NCBI GenBank assembly: GCA_050485865.1
Contig: JBJHCE010000004.1
Location: 1 to 64,000 of the forward strand
Direction of reading: 5' to 3'
Origin: SKNW01 sp050485865
Lineage (GTDB): Bacteria > Gemmatimonadota > Gemmatimonadetes > Longimicrobiales > Gaopeijiaceae
DNA: 64,000 nucleotides
Part shown: positions 51,689 to 60,938 of the stretch, piece by piece
How the letters are laid out: each line of letters opens with the position of its first letter
Numbering within the stretch: the stretch's first letter is position 1
Made by a program: the position numbers and the translations under genes
Notes under the pieces: generated by a model
The model's database searches: none
The model's input: only the letters and a program-made list of their open reading frames with translations
What the model was told of the DNA's origin: nothing

Positions 51689-52909
51689 ATGCGCGTGCGC
51701 CCCAACCGGAAGAGAGACGCCCAACGCCCCCCCGGCGCGTTCCTCGGTTCCGCACTCCCCCTCCTCCTCCTCCTCGCGCTCCTCGCCGGGTGCGCAGGGG
51801 AGTACCCCCAGTCCACCATCGATCCCAGGACCGACTTCGCGTGGATCATCCACGACCTGTACGTGCAGGTCTTCTGGTGGACGATGCTGATCCTCGCGGT
51901 GGTCTGGGTGGCCCTCACCTGGGTCCTGGTCCGGTACCGGGCCCGGGAGGGTGACGCAAAGCCCAGGCAGATCCGCGGACACCTGGGGCTCGAGATCGGG
52001 TGGACGGTGGGGCCGGCGATCATCGTGGTGCTGATCGCGATCCCGACGATCCAGGCGGTCTTTGCCACGCAGCGCCCACTCGCCGAGGATGCGCTCGTGG
52101 TGGAAGTCACCGGTCACCGCTTCTGGTGGGAGTTCCACTACCCCGAACAGGGGGTCCGGACGGCGAACGAGCTCTGGCTCCCGGTGGACCGGCCGGTGAG
52201 CCTCCGCCTTGCGGCCTCCGACGTGATCCACTCCTTCTGGGTGCCCATGCTCGGAGGGAAGCGGGACGTGAACCCGATCGTGGCGGTGCGCGAGGGCGAG
52301 GATCCCAAGTACAACTGGCTCTTCTTCACCCCGCAGGAGACCGGGCTCTACCTGGGGCAGTGCGCGGAGTTCTGCGGGGAGTCGCACGCCTTCATGGCGA
52401 TGCGGGTGAACGTGGCCTCGGAGTCCGAGTTCGACGCCTGGGTGCGCGGGTGGCATGCCTCCGAGGGCGCGGCGGGGCCGGCCGGGGCCGGGCTTCCTGC
52501 CGACGTGGCGGGGCTTGCCCCGGATGCGCAGGACCCGGAGGAGCCCCTCGAGATCGCCTCCGACGAGGATCCCCTCGTGGCCATGGGGCGGGACGTCTTC
52601 CTGAACCAGGCCACCTGTCTTGCCTGCCACGCGATCCAGGGGACCCATGCCCAGGGGCGGATCGGCCCCGACCTGACCCAGTTCGGGCTCCGGACCAGCC
52701 TGGCTGCGGGGATCCTCGAGAACACCCAGGAGAACCTGGAGGCGTGGATCCGTGACCCGGTCCGCTTCAAGCCCGGCGTGAACATGCCCGGCACGAACTA
52801 CGCGATGGAGTCGCGGATCGTGGCCGGGGCGAACATGGGGTGGCAGGCCACCGCCCTCGACGATGAGCAGGTGCGCGCCGTGGCGGCGTACCTGCTGAGC
52901 CTCAAGTAA
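51689..52909 (+). CDS. coxB: Cytochrome c oxidase subunit II with fused cytochrome c domain (caa3 type)
   Basis: The protein has 406 residues from the ATG at 51689. It has a lipoprotein signal (LLLLLALLAGCAG), two transmembrane helices and the CuA domain with VIHSFWVPMLGG (His) and the CuA loop CAEFCGESHAFMAM. After an Ala/Pro linker (about 265-300) a cytochrome c domain binds haem through TCLACH with distal Met in a late segment (GANMGW). The fused cytochrome c defines a caa3 oxidase, receiving electrons directly from soluble or membrane cytochrome c. First gene of the oxidase operon. Confidence 0.95.
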   Translation: MRVRPNRKRDAQRPPGAFLGSALPLLLLLALLAGCAGEYPQSTIDPRTDFAWIIHDLYVQVFWWTMLILAVVWVALTWVLVRYRAREGDAKPRQIRGHLGLEIGWTVGPAIIVVLIAIPTIQAVFATQRPLAEDALVVEVTGHRFWWEFHYPEQGVRTANELWLPVDRPVSLRLAASDVIHSFWVPMLGGKRDVNPIVAVREGEDPKYNWLFFTPQETGLYLGQCAEFCGESHAFMAMRVNVASESEFDAWVRGWHASEGAAGPAGAGLPADVAGLAPDAQDPEEPLEIASDEDPLVAMGRDVFLNQATCLACHAIQGTHAQGRIGPDLTQFGLRTSLAAGILENTQENLEAWIRDPVRFKPGVNMPGTNYAMESRIVAGANMGWQATALDDEQVRAVAAYLLSLK

Positions 52910-52932
52910 CCCGCAGCCAGGAACGAAGCTCG

Positions 52933-54771
52933 ATGTCGACGGCAACCATCGAACAGGCCCACGCGGGTCACGGGGCCCACACCGGGGAGACGGGGCTCTG
53001 GAGCTGGATCACGACGGTCGATCACAAGCGGATCGCCATCATGTACTTCATGACCGCCACGGTCTTCTTCTTCGTGGGCGGCCTCGAGGCGCTGATCATC
53101 CGCGCACAGCTCTGGAATCCGGAGCAGTCGATGATCACCGCCGACATGTACAACCAGCTCTTCACGATGCATGGAACCACGATGATCTTCCTCGTGGCCA
53201 TGCCCATGGCGGTGGCGTTCTTCAACTACGTGGTGCCGCTCCAGATCGGCGCGCGCGACGTGGCCTTCCCGAGGCTGAACGCCCTCTCCTACTGGATCTT
53301 CCTCTTCGGCGGGCTCTACATCAACGCCGGGTGGCTCATCGGCCAGGCCCCGAACGCGAGCTGGGTCGGGTACGCCACCCTCACCTCGAGCCAGTACTCC
53401 CCGGGGCTGAACACCGACTTCTGGTTCATCGGGCTCTCGATCCTGGGGATCGCGTCCATTGCCGGAGGCGTGAACTTCATCACCACGGTGGTGAACATGC
53501 GTGCGCCCGGCATGAAGATGATGCGGATGCCGCTCTTCACGTGGATGACCTTCGTGACGAGCTTCCTCCTCATCACGGCGATTCCGGTGATCGCGGTGGC
53601 GCTGATCTTCCTGGGCTTCGACCGGACCTTCGGGACCGTGTTCTTCGAGCCCTCCATGGGGGGTGACCCGGTCCTCTGGCAGCACCTCTTCTGGATCTTC
53701 GGGCACCCCGAGGTCTACATCCTGATCCTCCCCGCCTTCGGGGTGATCTCGGACGTGATCCCGACCTTCTCGAAGAAGCCCCTCTTCGGGTACCCCATCG
53801 TGGTCTACGCCGGGATCCTCATCGCCTTCATCGGGTGGGGGGTCTGGAGCCACCACATGTTCACCGTGGGGCTCGGACCGATCGCCGACTCCTTCTTCGT
53901 GGCGGCAACGATGATCATCGCCATCCCCACGGGGGTGAAGATCTTCAACTGGCTCGCCACCATGTGGGGGGGGTCGGTCCGCTTCACGACGGCCATGCTC
54001 TTCTCCATCGGGCTCCTGGCCGTGTTCACGGTGGGGGGGCTCTCGGGGATCATGCACGCCGCCGCTCCCATCGTGCTCCAGCAGCACGACTCCTACTTCG
54101 TCGTGGCCCACTTCCATTACGTGATCGTGGGCGGCGCGATGATGGGGCTCTGGGCCGGGCTCTACTACTGGTTTCCGAAGGTCACGGGGCGCTTCCTCGA
54201 CGAGACCCTCGGCAAGTGGCACTTCTGGACCACGATGGTCGGATTCAACCTGACCTTCTTCCCGATGCATTTCTCCGGGCTCTACGGGATGCCCCGGCGG
54301 ATCTACACCTACTCCGCCGACCTGAACGTGGACCTCTTCAACCAGCTCTCCACCGTGGGCGCCTTCATCTTCGGGCTCTCGGCGGTGATCATGACCTGGA
54401 ACATCCTCCGGAGCGCCCGGAAGGGGGAGCCGGCGCCGGCGAACCCCTGGGGTGCGCCGCACCTCGAGTGGGCGATCCCGTCGCCCCCGCACCACTACAA
54501 CTTCCCCGAGCTCCCCACCGTGCAGAGCCGGGAGCCCCTCTGGAACGACGGCGAGCGTGAGGCCATCCTCGCGGTCACGATGGGCGAGGCCGAGACCGAG
54601 CCCCACATGCCGAACCCGTCGTACTGGCCCATTCTCCTCGCCGCGGCGATCACCCTCGCGTGGGCGCTCGTGATGACGGGGGTCTGGTGGATCATCCTCC
54701 TGGGGCTCGTGCCGGTCTTCTTCTGCACGCTGATGTGGGGCCTCGAGCCCGCCTTCCCGGAGGGCCACTGA
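52933..54771 (+). CDS. coxA: Cytochrome c oxidase subunit I
   Basis: The protein has 612 residues and about 12 transmembrane helices. Haem a and a3/CuB ligands are visible: HGTTMIFLVAMP, WIFGHPEVYILILPAFG (the His-Tyr pair and the conserved Glu), SHHMFTVG and VAHFHYVIVGG. The GHPEVY block with Glu is of the A1 heme-copper type. It couples oxygen reduction to proton pumping. It lies 23 bases after coxB and 2 bases before coxC. Confidence 0.97.
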   Translation: MSTATIEQAHAGHGAHTGETGLWSWITTVDHKRIAIMYFMTATVFFFVGGLEALIIRAQLWNPEQSMITADMYNQLFTMHGTTMIFLVAMPMAVAFFNYVVPLQIGARDVAFPRLNALSYWIFLFGGLYINAGWLIGQAPNASWVGYATLTSSQYSPGLNTDFWFIGLSILGIASIAGGVNFITTVVNMRAPGMKMMRMPLFTWMTFVTSFLLITAIPVIAVALIFLGFDRTFGTVFFEPSMGGDPVLWQHLFWIFGHPEVYILILPAFGVISDVIPTFSKKPLFGYPIVVYAGILIAFIGWGVWSHHMFTVGLGPIADSFFVAATMIIAIPTGVKIFNWLATMWGGSVRFTTAMLFSIGLLAVFTVGGLSGIMHAAAPIVLQQHDSYFVVAHFHYVIVGGAMMGLWAGLYYWFPKVTGRFLDETLGKWHFWTTMVGFNLTFFPMHFSGLYGMPRRIYTYSADLNVDLFNQLSTVGAFIFGLSAVIMTWNILRSARKGEPAPANPWGAPHLEWAIPSPPHHYNFPELPTVQSREPLWNDGEREAILAVTMGEAETEPHMPNPSYWPILLAAAITLAWALVMTGVWWIILLGLVPVFFCTLMWGLEPAFPEGH

Positions 54772-54773
54772 CC

Positions 54774-55373
54774 ATGGCAATGGCACAGACCGCAGCCGCC
54801 CACGACCACCACGCCACGAACACCGGCGTCTCGAACTTCAAGCTCGGCTTCTGGGTCTTCCTGGCCTCGGAGTGCCTCTTCTTCGGGACCCTGATCTCCA
54901 CCTACATGGTCTACAAGGGGACGGCGCTCGAGGGCCCGTACCCGGTGGAGATGTTCGACATCCTGAAGACCACCATCTCCACGACGGTGCTCCTCTTCTC
55001 GTCGCTGGCCATGGTGCTGGCCCTGCACTTCACCCAGGAGGCCCGGAAGAACGCGGCGATCTTCTGGCTCTTCATGGTGATCGTGATGGGCGGGATCTTC
55101 CTCGGGATGGAAGCCTTCTCGTACATGAAGTACCTGGATTACGGGCTCACCCTCCAGTCCAGCACCTTCGGCTCCTCGTACTACGTGCTCACCGGGACCC
55201 ACAAGATGCACGTGGCGGTGGGAATGCTCTGGATGGGGATCCTCGCGTGGCGGATCTGGAAGGGGAAGATCCCGCCGGCCAAGGCGGAACAGGTGGAGGT
55301 GGCGGGGCTGTACTGGCACTTCGTCGACATCATCTGGATCGTGATCTTCACCCTCGTCTACCTGATTCCGTAA
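54774..55373 (+). CDS. coxC: Cytochrome c oxidase subunit III
   Basis: The protein has 199 residues from the ATG at 54774 and about five transmembrane helices, the short prokaryotic form. KLGFWVFLASECLFFGTLIS, FYLGMEAFSYM-like FLGMEAFSYMKY, GTHKMHVAVGMLWMG and WHFVDIIWIVIFTLVYL are the family blocks. The longer open reading upstream is inside coxA in another frame and is not real. Confidence 0.95.
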   Translation: MAMAQTAAAHDHHATNTGVSNFKLGFWVFLASECLFFGTLISTYMVYKGTALEGPYPVEMFDILKTTISTTVLLFSSLAMVLALHFTQEARKNAAIFWLFMVIVMGGIFLGMEAFSYMKYLDYGLTLQSSTFGSSYYVLTGTHKMHVAVGMLWMGILAWRIWKGKIPPAKAEQVEVAGLYWHFVDIIWIVIFTLVYLIP

Positions 55374-55383
55374 GGGGCAGAGC

Positions 55384-55746
55384 ATGAGCCACTCCACCGA
55401 AATCACGAACAACGGACAGGACCCGGTGCATCACGGGGACGGCCACGGGCATGACGGGGATCACGGACACCCCTCGGTGGCGTTCTACGTCTGGATCGGG
55501 GTGATCCTCGCGGTCCTCACCTTCGTCGAGGTGGCGGTCTACTTCATGGAGGCCTTCGAGGCCGTGGAGGTGCCGCTCCTCATCATCCTGTCGACGGCGA
55601 AGCTCATCCTCGTGGTCATGTTCTTCATGCACCTGAAGATGGACCACAAGGCGCTGACCTGGCTCTTCATGTCGGGAACGGTGCTCGCGGTCTTCATGGT
55701 GAGCGCCCTCGTCATTCTCTACCACGTCCTTCCCCGCTTCGGATAG
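55384..55746 (+). CDS. coxD: Cytochrome c oxidase subunit IV (caa3-type small subunit)
   Basis: The protein has 120 residues. A His-rich N-terminal tail (HHGDGHGHDGDHGHPS) is followed by three transmembrane helices containing YVWIGVILAVLTFVEVAVYF, LSTAKLILVVMFFMHLKMD and the C-terminal helix. KLILVVMFFMHLK is the conserved block of prokaryotic subunit IV proteins. The His-rich tail may hold metal or be incidental. Confidence 0.88.
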   Translation: MSHSTEITNNGQDPVHHGDGHGHDGDHGHPSVAFYVWIGVILAVLTFVEVAVYFMEAFEAVEVPLLIILSTAKLILVVMFFMHLKMDHKALTWLFMSGTVLAVFMVSALVILYHVLPRFG

Positions 55747-55840
55747 CGCTGCCGCGGGGCGCCCTGCCCCCCACGAGCGAACACCGGGGCCGGGCCGCGG
55801 CCGGTGCGCCGCGTGCGCCCCGGCGTCCAGCGCCTGACCC

Positions 55841-56671
55841 ATGGACATCCACGGTTTCGAGGTCTTTCCCAGCATCCTGATCGGGTGCCTCTACCTGCTC
55901 GGTGCCTACGCGCTTGCCGTGGGACCGGCGCGGAGGCGCTTCGGCTGGGGGGACGAGGTCCGTCCCGGGCCCCGACGGGCCGTCTCGTGGGTCGCCGCGG
56001 TTCTCGTCATCTTCTTCTCGCTGAACGGGCCCCTCCACGAGTGGGCGGACGGGTACCTCTTCACCGCCCACATGGTGCAGCACCTGGTCCTGATGCTGCT
56101 CATGCCCCCCCTCCTGATCTGGGGGCTTCCCCCGGGGCTCATCCGGAAGGCGCTGAAGGCACCGGGGGTGCTCCCGGCGGCCCGGTTCCTCACCCATCCG
56201 GTGGTGGCATACCTGTCGTACAACCTGGTCTTCATCTTCTGGCATGTACCCCACTGGTACAACCTGGCGCTGATGGACCACAACGTGCACATCGTGCAGC
56301 ACCTTTCCTTCATGGCGGTGGCGGTCATGATGTGGTGGCCGATCATGGCGCCGGTGAAGGAGCTCGTCCGCATCCCCACCGGCCCCCTCCTCATGGGATG
56401 GATCTTCCTCTTCGGGATCCCGGGAACGGTGGTGTCGGCCCTCATCACGCTGTCGGACGACGTGCTCTACACCTGGTACGCTGCCGCGCCACGGATCACC
56501 GCCCTCTCGCCGATTGACGACCAGCGCCTGGGGGGGCTCATCATGTGGATCCCCGGGATGCTCGTCTTCTGGATCGCGATCACGGTGGTCTTCTTCCGGT
56601 GGACCTCGTACGAGTACCGGAGCTGGAAGGAGGACCCGGAGGCGCTCCCCACGAACGAGACGGGACCATGA
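55841..56671 (+). CDS. ctaG: Cytochrome c oxidase assembly protein CtaG (caa3 type)
   Basis: The protein has 276 residues and about seven transmembrane helices. HMVQHLVLMLLMPPLLIWGLPP, FWHVPHWYNLALMD, HIVQHLSFMAVAVMMWWP and the late GLIMWIPGM block match the caa3_CtaG family, which supports copper insertion into caa3 oxidases and is unrelated to the small proteobacterial CtaG/Cox11. The conserved histidines sit near membrane faces. It lies 94 bases after coxD. Confidence 0.93.
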   Translation: MDIHGFEVFPSILIGCLYLLGAYALAVGPARRRFGWGDEVRPGPRRAVSWVAAVLVIFFSLNGPLHEWADGYLFTAHMVQHLVLMLLMPPLLIWGLPPGLIRKALKAPGVLPAARFLTHPVVAYLSYNLVFIFWHVPHWYNLALMDHNVHIVQHLSFMAVAVMMWWPIMAPVKELVRIPTGPLLMGWIFLFGIPGTVVSALITLSDDVLYTWYAAAPRITALSPIDDQRLGGLIMWIPGMLVFWIAITVVFFRWTSYEYRSWKEDPEALPTNETGP

Positions 56672-57459
56672 TCCTTCGACCTCGCCATCGGTTCCTCTTC
56701 CTTCTCGGGCTCCTGGTCGGAGCCATGGCCGGGGGGATGCCCGGGGCGGTGGCGGAACTCCAGGGACAGTCCCGGGACTGGAAGGCCGAGGGTGAGCTGG
56801 GCGGCAACTTCTTCTTCGGGAACCGGCAGCAGACGCAGCTCAGCTCCCGATTCCTCGCCGAGCGGGCCGACTCGCTCTTCGAGTCGTCCACGGAGTTCCG
56901 TTTCGCCTACGGAGAGGCCACGAACCGCGACGGGGTCCGGGAGGTGACCCGGAGGAACTGGTCGGCGCAGGCCTCGCTGGACTTCCGTCCCACCGAGCGA
57001 TGGCGTCCCTTCGTGTCCGGGCGCATGGAGTCCGCCTTCGAACGGAGGATCGCGCTCCGGTACAACGCCGGTGCGGGGGCCCGGGTGAGCTGGGACCGGG
57101 ACCGGAGAAACCGGGTGGACCTGTCGATCTCGATCCTCGCCGAGCGGACCTATGCCCGGGAGGGAGGACGGGGTACCGACGACGACGTGGGGCTCGCCCG
57201 GTGGTCCTCGGACCTGAGGATCCGGAGGTCCTGGCTGGACGACCGCCTGAGCCTGGACTCGAGGAACGGGTACCGCCCGGTCTTCGACTCCTTCGGGAAC
57301 TTCACCCTCTCGAGCCGGCAGGCCTTCTCGTACAACCTGAGCGAGATCGTGGCCCTCCGGCTGACCCTGCTCGCCGACTACGACTCGGGGGCACGGGACC
57401 GGGGTGCGGACACGAACCGGGACGGGCAGGTGCAGGTGGCGGTGGTGGCCCGCTTCTGA
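56668..57459 (+). CDS. DUF481 outer-membrane protein
   Basis: The protein has 263 residues. A signal peptide (FLFLLGLLVGAMAGGMPGAVA) is followed by a DUF481-type beta barrel of alternating strands with many charged turns: GELGGNFFFGNRQQTQLSSR, RWRPFVSGRMESAFERRIALRYNAGAGARV and LSEIVALRLTLLADYDSGARD, ending VAVVARF with a C-terminal Phe. The start ATG overlaps the ctaG stop, so it belongs to the oxidase operon although no functional link is known. Confidence 0.85.
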   Translation: MILRPRHRFLFLLGLLVGAMAGGMPGAVAELQGQSRDWKAEGELGGNFFFGNRQQTQLSSRFLAERADSLFESSTEFRFAYGEATNRDGVREVTRRNWSAQASLDFRPTERWRPFVSGRMESAFERRIALRYNAGAGARVSWDRDRRNRVDLSISILAERTYAREGGRGTDDDVGLARWSSDLRIRRSWLDDRLSLDSRNGYRPVFDSFGNFTLSSRQAFSYNLSEIVALRLTLLADYDSGARDRGADTNRDGQVQVAVVARF

Positions 57460-57489
57460 GCCGGCGGCGCGCCCCTCGGCCCCAACGGC

Positions 57490-58359
57490 TCAGGGGAGGA
57501 GGAGCGTCCCCTCCGCCACGGTGAAGGCGCGCCCCCCGAGGCGGACCCGGTCCCCGTCCACCCGCACCTGGATGCGGCCGGCGCGGTCCCTCCCCTGCAC
57601 GGCCTCCATGGCCCCCGGCCCCAGGCGCGGGGCCCACCACGGGGCGAGGAGGCAGTGCGCCATTCCCGTGACCGGGTCCTCGTCCACGCCCACCCAGGGA
57701 CCGAAGAACCGGGAGCGGAAGTGGGCTCCGCCGGGCCCACCCCGGGCGGTGACCGAAACGCCCATCACGCCGTCCCGAAGGCGCACGGAGCCGAGGGCCC
57801 GGAAGTCGGGATCGAGGGTGTCGAGGAGCTCCTCGACACCCTCCGGAAGCTCAACGAGGGCGCAGCGTGCCCCGGTGGCGAACCGCACTCCGGGAACGCC
57901 GCCCACGCCCAGTGCCTCGAGGAGTCCCTCCGGGGGCGACCCCTCCGCCGGCCGGTCGATGGGGAAGTCGAGCTCCAGGGCGCCGTCGGGGCCCGCCGTC
58001 ACCCGCAGCGGGCCCGAGCGCGAGTGGAAGTCCAGGGGAAGGATCGCCCCGGCCTCGACGAGGGCGTGGGCCGCCGCCAGGGTGGCGTGCCCGCAGAGGC
58101 TCACCTCGGTGGTCGGGGTGAACCACCGGAGGCGCCGCACCCCACCCAGGGCCGGGTCCGGGGGGGAGGGAAAGGCGGTCTCCGAAAGGTTCAGCTCGGT
58201 GGCCACCGACTGGAGGACCGGATCGGGGAGATCCCGACCGTCGGTTCCACCCGGGACGAGGTCGGAGGGGAGGACCACTCCCGCCGGATTTCCTCCGAAG
58301 GGTGCCTCTGCGAAGGCGTCGACGATCCGGAAGGGGAGCCGGGCTCCGGGAGGGGTCAC
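57490..58359 (-). CDS. PhzF-family isomerase/epimerase
   Basis: The protein has 289 residues from a GTG at 58359 that overlaps the VWA gene stop. The family signature is complete: VDAFAEAPFGGNPAGVV, the catalytic Glu in LNLSETAF, TEVSLCGHATLAAAHALV and GVDEDPVTGMAH. PhzF-like proteins isomerise or epimerise small acids; the phenazine role is specific to a few members, so no substrate is assigned. Alternative starts upstream lie inside the VWA gene. Confidence 0.92.
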   Translation of the reverse strand: MTPPGARLPFRIVDAFAEAPFGGNPAGVVLPSDLVPGGTDGRDLPDPVLQSVATELNLSETAFPSPPDPALGGVRRLRWFTPTTEVSLCGHATLAAAHALVEAGAILPLDFHSRSGPLRVTAGPDGALELDFPIDRPAEGSPPEGLLEALGVGGVPGVRFATGARCALVELPEGVEELLDTLDPDFRALGSVRLRDGVMGVSVTARGGPGGAHFRSRFFGPWVGVDEDPVTGMAHCLLAPWWAPRLGPGAMEAVQGRDRAGRIQVRVDGDRVRLGGRAFTVAEGTLLLP

Positions 58360-59678
58360 CCGACCCGCCTCCGCTTTCCCCTGAGAAAGTCCATCATGAT
58401 GTACTGACCAAGGGTGAGCGTCGTCGTGAAGTAGGCCTTTCCGCGGGCGATCTCCGAGACCTTCCGCACGAACTCCACCAGGTAGGGGTCCCGGGCGAGC
58501 ATGAAGGTGTTGATCGAGATCCCCGCGCGGCGGCAGGCGGCCACCTCCCGGTAGGTGGCCTTCAGGATCCGGGGGTCGAGTCCGCCCGAATTCGTGTAGA
58601 TCCGCCCGTCGGGGAGGGTGAGGGCCGAAGGCTTTCCGTCGGTGACCATGATGATCTGACGCATCTCCTTTCCCTCGGCGGCAAGGAGGCGCCGGGCCAG
58701 CTCGAGTCCCTCGGCGGTGTTCGTGTGGTAGGGCCCCACCTGCGCCTTCCCGAGGCGAGAGAGGGGGATCTCCTCGGCCCGGTCTCCGAAGGTGACGACG
58801 CGCAGCGAATCGCCCGGGTAGCGGGTGCGGATGAGGTGTGCGAGGGCCAGCGCCACCCGCTTGGCCGGAGAGAAGCGGTCTTCCCCGTAGAGGATCATGG
58901 AGTGCGAGACGTCGAGCATGAGGACGGTCGCGCACGAGGACCGGTACTCGGTCTGGTGCACCATCAGGTCCTCGTGGCGAAGCTCGAGGGGGAGGGAGGG
59001 GAGCGCCCCGTCTCCCTGGCTCCTTGCTTCGGCTGCCTCCCGGGCCAGCGCCCGGGTGAGGGTCGAGGGGATGTCCAGGTTCAGTGTGTCTCCGAAGGCG
59101 TACGGGCGGCTCGCGGCCCCGGACTCGACGCCGGTGGCGAGGGCCGTCGTCTCGTGGGACCCGGCGGCACCCTGCCCGAGCGAGCCCAGGAGCCCCTGGA
59201 GCGCCCGGTACCCGAGGAAGTCCATTCCCCTGGAGGTGAGATCGAATTCCACGGTCTGCGCCGCTTCCCGGGCCTCGTCGACCCTTCCGCCCGCGCCCTC
59301 CGGGTCCATGGGGGTCCCTGGTGGAGCGGAGCCAGGTCCCACCGACAGGTAGCCTTCCTCCACGAGGCGCTCCACCAGGTCGTCGAGGAGCGCGGCGATG
59401 GAGGCACGAAGCTCCGCATCCCCCTCTCCCTCGCCCCGTAGCTCCCGGATCATCTCGGGCGTAAGCTGCCCCGACTCGAGGAGCGCGCGGAGGAGGGCGT
59501 CCTTCAGTGCATCGACGGAGCGGGTGTCCTCGTCGCCCGACCACCCCCACCAGGGGTGATGGTGCGGCCCACCGGCGAAACCGGCGTCCAGCAGGAAGTC
59601 GGAGAGGTGCGCGAGGAGGGCCTCGAGGTTCAGGGCGTCGAGGAATCCTCCCCGGTATCGGGTGTAGGTGAAGCGCAT
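58356..59678 (-). CDS. VWA-domain protein (MoxR-associated type)
   Basis: The protein has 440 residues from the ATG at 59678. The first 230 residues are helical and charged, then a von Willebrand A domain from about 255 with the MIDAS start VLMLDVSHSMILYGED (DxSxS) and later TDGKPSAL. VWA proteins of this kind act with MoxR/BchI-like AAA ATPases to remodel or insert metals into targets; the AAA gene at the right edge of the window could be the partner. It is divergent from mutY (53 bases). Confidence 0.85.
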   Translation of the reverse strand: MRFTYTRYRGGFLDALNLEALLAHLSDFLLDAGFAGGPHHHPWWGWSGDEDTRSVDALKDALLRALLESGQLTPEMIRELRGEGEGDAELRASIAALLDDLVERLVEEGYLSVGPGSAPPGTPMDPEGAGGRVDEAREAAQTVEFDLTSRGMDFLGYRALQGLLGSLGQGAAGSHETTALATGVESGAASRPYAFGDTLNLDIPSTLTRALAREAAEARSQGDGALPSLPLELRHEDLMVHQTEYRSSCATVLMLDVSHSMILYGEDRFSPAKRVALALAHLIRTRYPGDSLRVVTFGDRAEEIPLSRLGKAQVGPYHTNTAEGLELARRLLAAEGKEMRQIIMVTDGKPSALTLPDGRIYTNSGGLDPRILKATYREVAACRRAGISINTFMLARDPYLVEFVRKVSEIARGKAYFTTTLTLGQYIMMDFLRGKRRRVG

Positions 59679-59731
59679 TCCCGGAGTCCCTCCTCGAAGC
59701 GGCGCGTGTTCCGCCGGGTTAGCTTGCCCCC

Positions 59732-60880
59732 ATGAGCCAGACGACCCTCGCATCACTCTTCCCCCGGGACCCCCGTCCGGGTTCCGATTCCGACGTCGGG
59801 GCCTTTCGCACCGACCTCCTGGACTGGTTCGATGCGCACCGGAGGGAGCTCCCCTGGCGGGAGACCGCCGACCCGTACCGGATCCTGGTCTCGGAGGTCA
59901 TGCTCCAGCAGACCCGGGTGGAGACGGTGGTGCCCTACTACCTGGAGTGGACCCGGCGGTTTCCGGACGTGGAGGCCCTGGCCGGGGCCGGGGAGGAGGA
60001 GGTCCTGCGGGCCTGGCAGGGGCTCGGGTACTACCGCAGGGCACGGAACCTCCGCCTGGCGGCGGAGGCGGTCGTCCGGGAGCACGGGGGCGAGGTCCCC
60101 GGGACCGTGGCCGATCTCCGGAGGCTCCCCGGGGTGGGAGAGTACACCGCCGGCGCCGTGGCATCCATTGCGTTCGGTGTCCCGGCCCCCGCCGTGGACG
60201 GCAACGTCCGGAGGGTCCTGGCCCGGCTCCTCGACGACGGCGCTCCCGGTGCGGCGCGGCTCAGGGCCGTGGCCACGGCCCTCGTGGACCCCGGGTGTCC
60301 GGGGGACTGGAACCAGGCACTGATGGAGCTCGGGGCCACGGTGTGCGTGCCCCGGAATCCCGCGTGCGGGGGATGCCCGGTGGCCCGGTGGTGCGCCGCA
60401 CTCGCCGAAGGAACGGTGGCCGAGCGCCCGGCCCCGGTGCCCGGGCGGGAGATCCCCCGTGTGCTGGAGGCGGTGGCGGTGCTCGTCCGGGGGGGCGCAG
60501 GGGGTGCGGTGGGCGGGTGGGAGGTCCTCCTCGAGCGGAGCCCGGAAGGGGGGCTCCTCGGCGGAATGTGGGGGTGCCCCGGGGTCCGGTTCGAGGGAGG
60601 CGCGGACGAGGGGGCCGTCGCGGTCCGGACCCTGGCCCGGGAACTCCTGGACGTGGAGGTGGGCACGGGTGAACCGCTCCCGGCCGTGGACCACCGCTTC
60701 ACCCACCTGGCCGTGACCTACCTTCCCTTTCGCCACGTGGTGAACGGCGGTCGGGGGCCACGCCACGGGGAGGCGCGGACCTCCCGGAGGTGGGTCCCGT
60801 TCCGGGAACTGGGCCGGCTCCCCGTCTCGCGGGCCCAGGAACGGATTCTCGGGGATGCGGAACCGGACGGGGGGCCCTAG
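59732..60880 (+). CDS. mutY: Adenine DNA glycosylase MutY
   Basis: The protein has 382 residues. It removes A opposite 8-oxoG. The HhH-GPD domain has LPWRETADPYRILVSEVMLQQTRVE (catalytic Glu), LPGVGEYTAGAVASIAFG and the catalytic Asp in AVDGNVRRVLARL. The [4Fe-4S] ligands C-x6-C-x2-C-x5-C are in CVPRNPACGGCPVARWC. A C-terminal Nudix-like domain (about 245-382, RSPEGGLLGGMWGCPG, HRFTHLAVTYLPF) recognises 8-oxoG. All key residues are present. Confidence 0.96.
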   Translation: MSQTTLASLFPRDPRPGSDSDVGAFRTDLLDWFDAHRRELPWRETADPYRILVSEVMLQQTRVETVVPYYLEWTRRFPDVEALAGAGEEEVLRAWQGLGYYRRARNLRLAAEAVVREHGGEVPGTVADLRRLPGVGEYTAGAVASIAFGVPAPAVDGNVRRVLARLLDDGAPGAARLRAVATALVDPGCPGDWNQALMELGATVCVPRNPACGGCPVARWCAALAEGTVAERPAPVPGREIPRVLEAVAVLVRGGAGGAVGGWEVLLERSPEGGLLGGMWGCPGVRFEGGADEGAVAVRTLARELLDVEVGTGEPLPAVDHRFTHLAVTYLPFRHVVNGGRGPRHGEARTSRRWVPFRELGRLPVSRAQERILGDAEPDGGP

Positions 60881-60938
60881 CTTCACCGCGAACAGGAACC
60901 GGAACCGATGCACCCCGCCACCCAGAAGGAGGAACGCC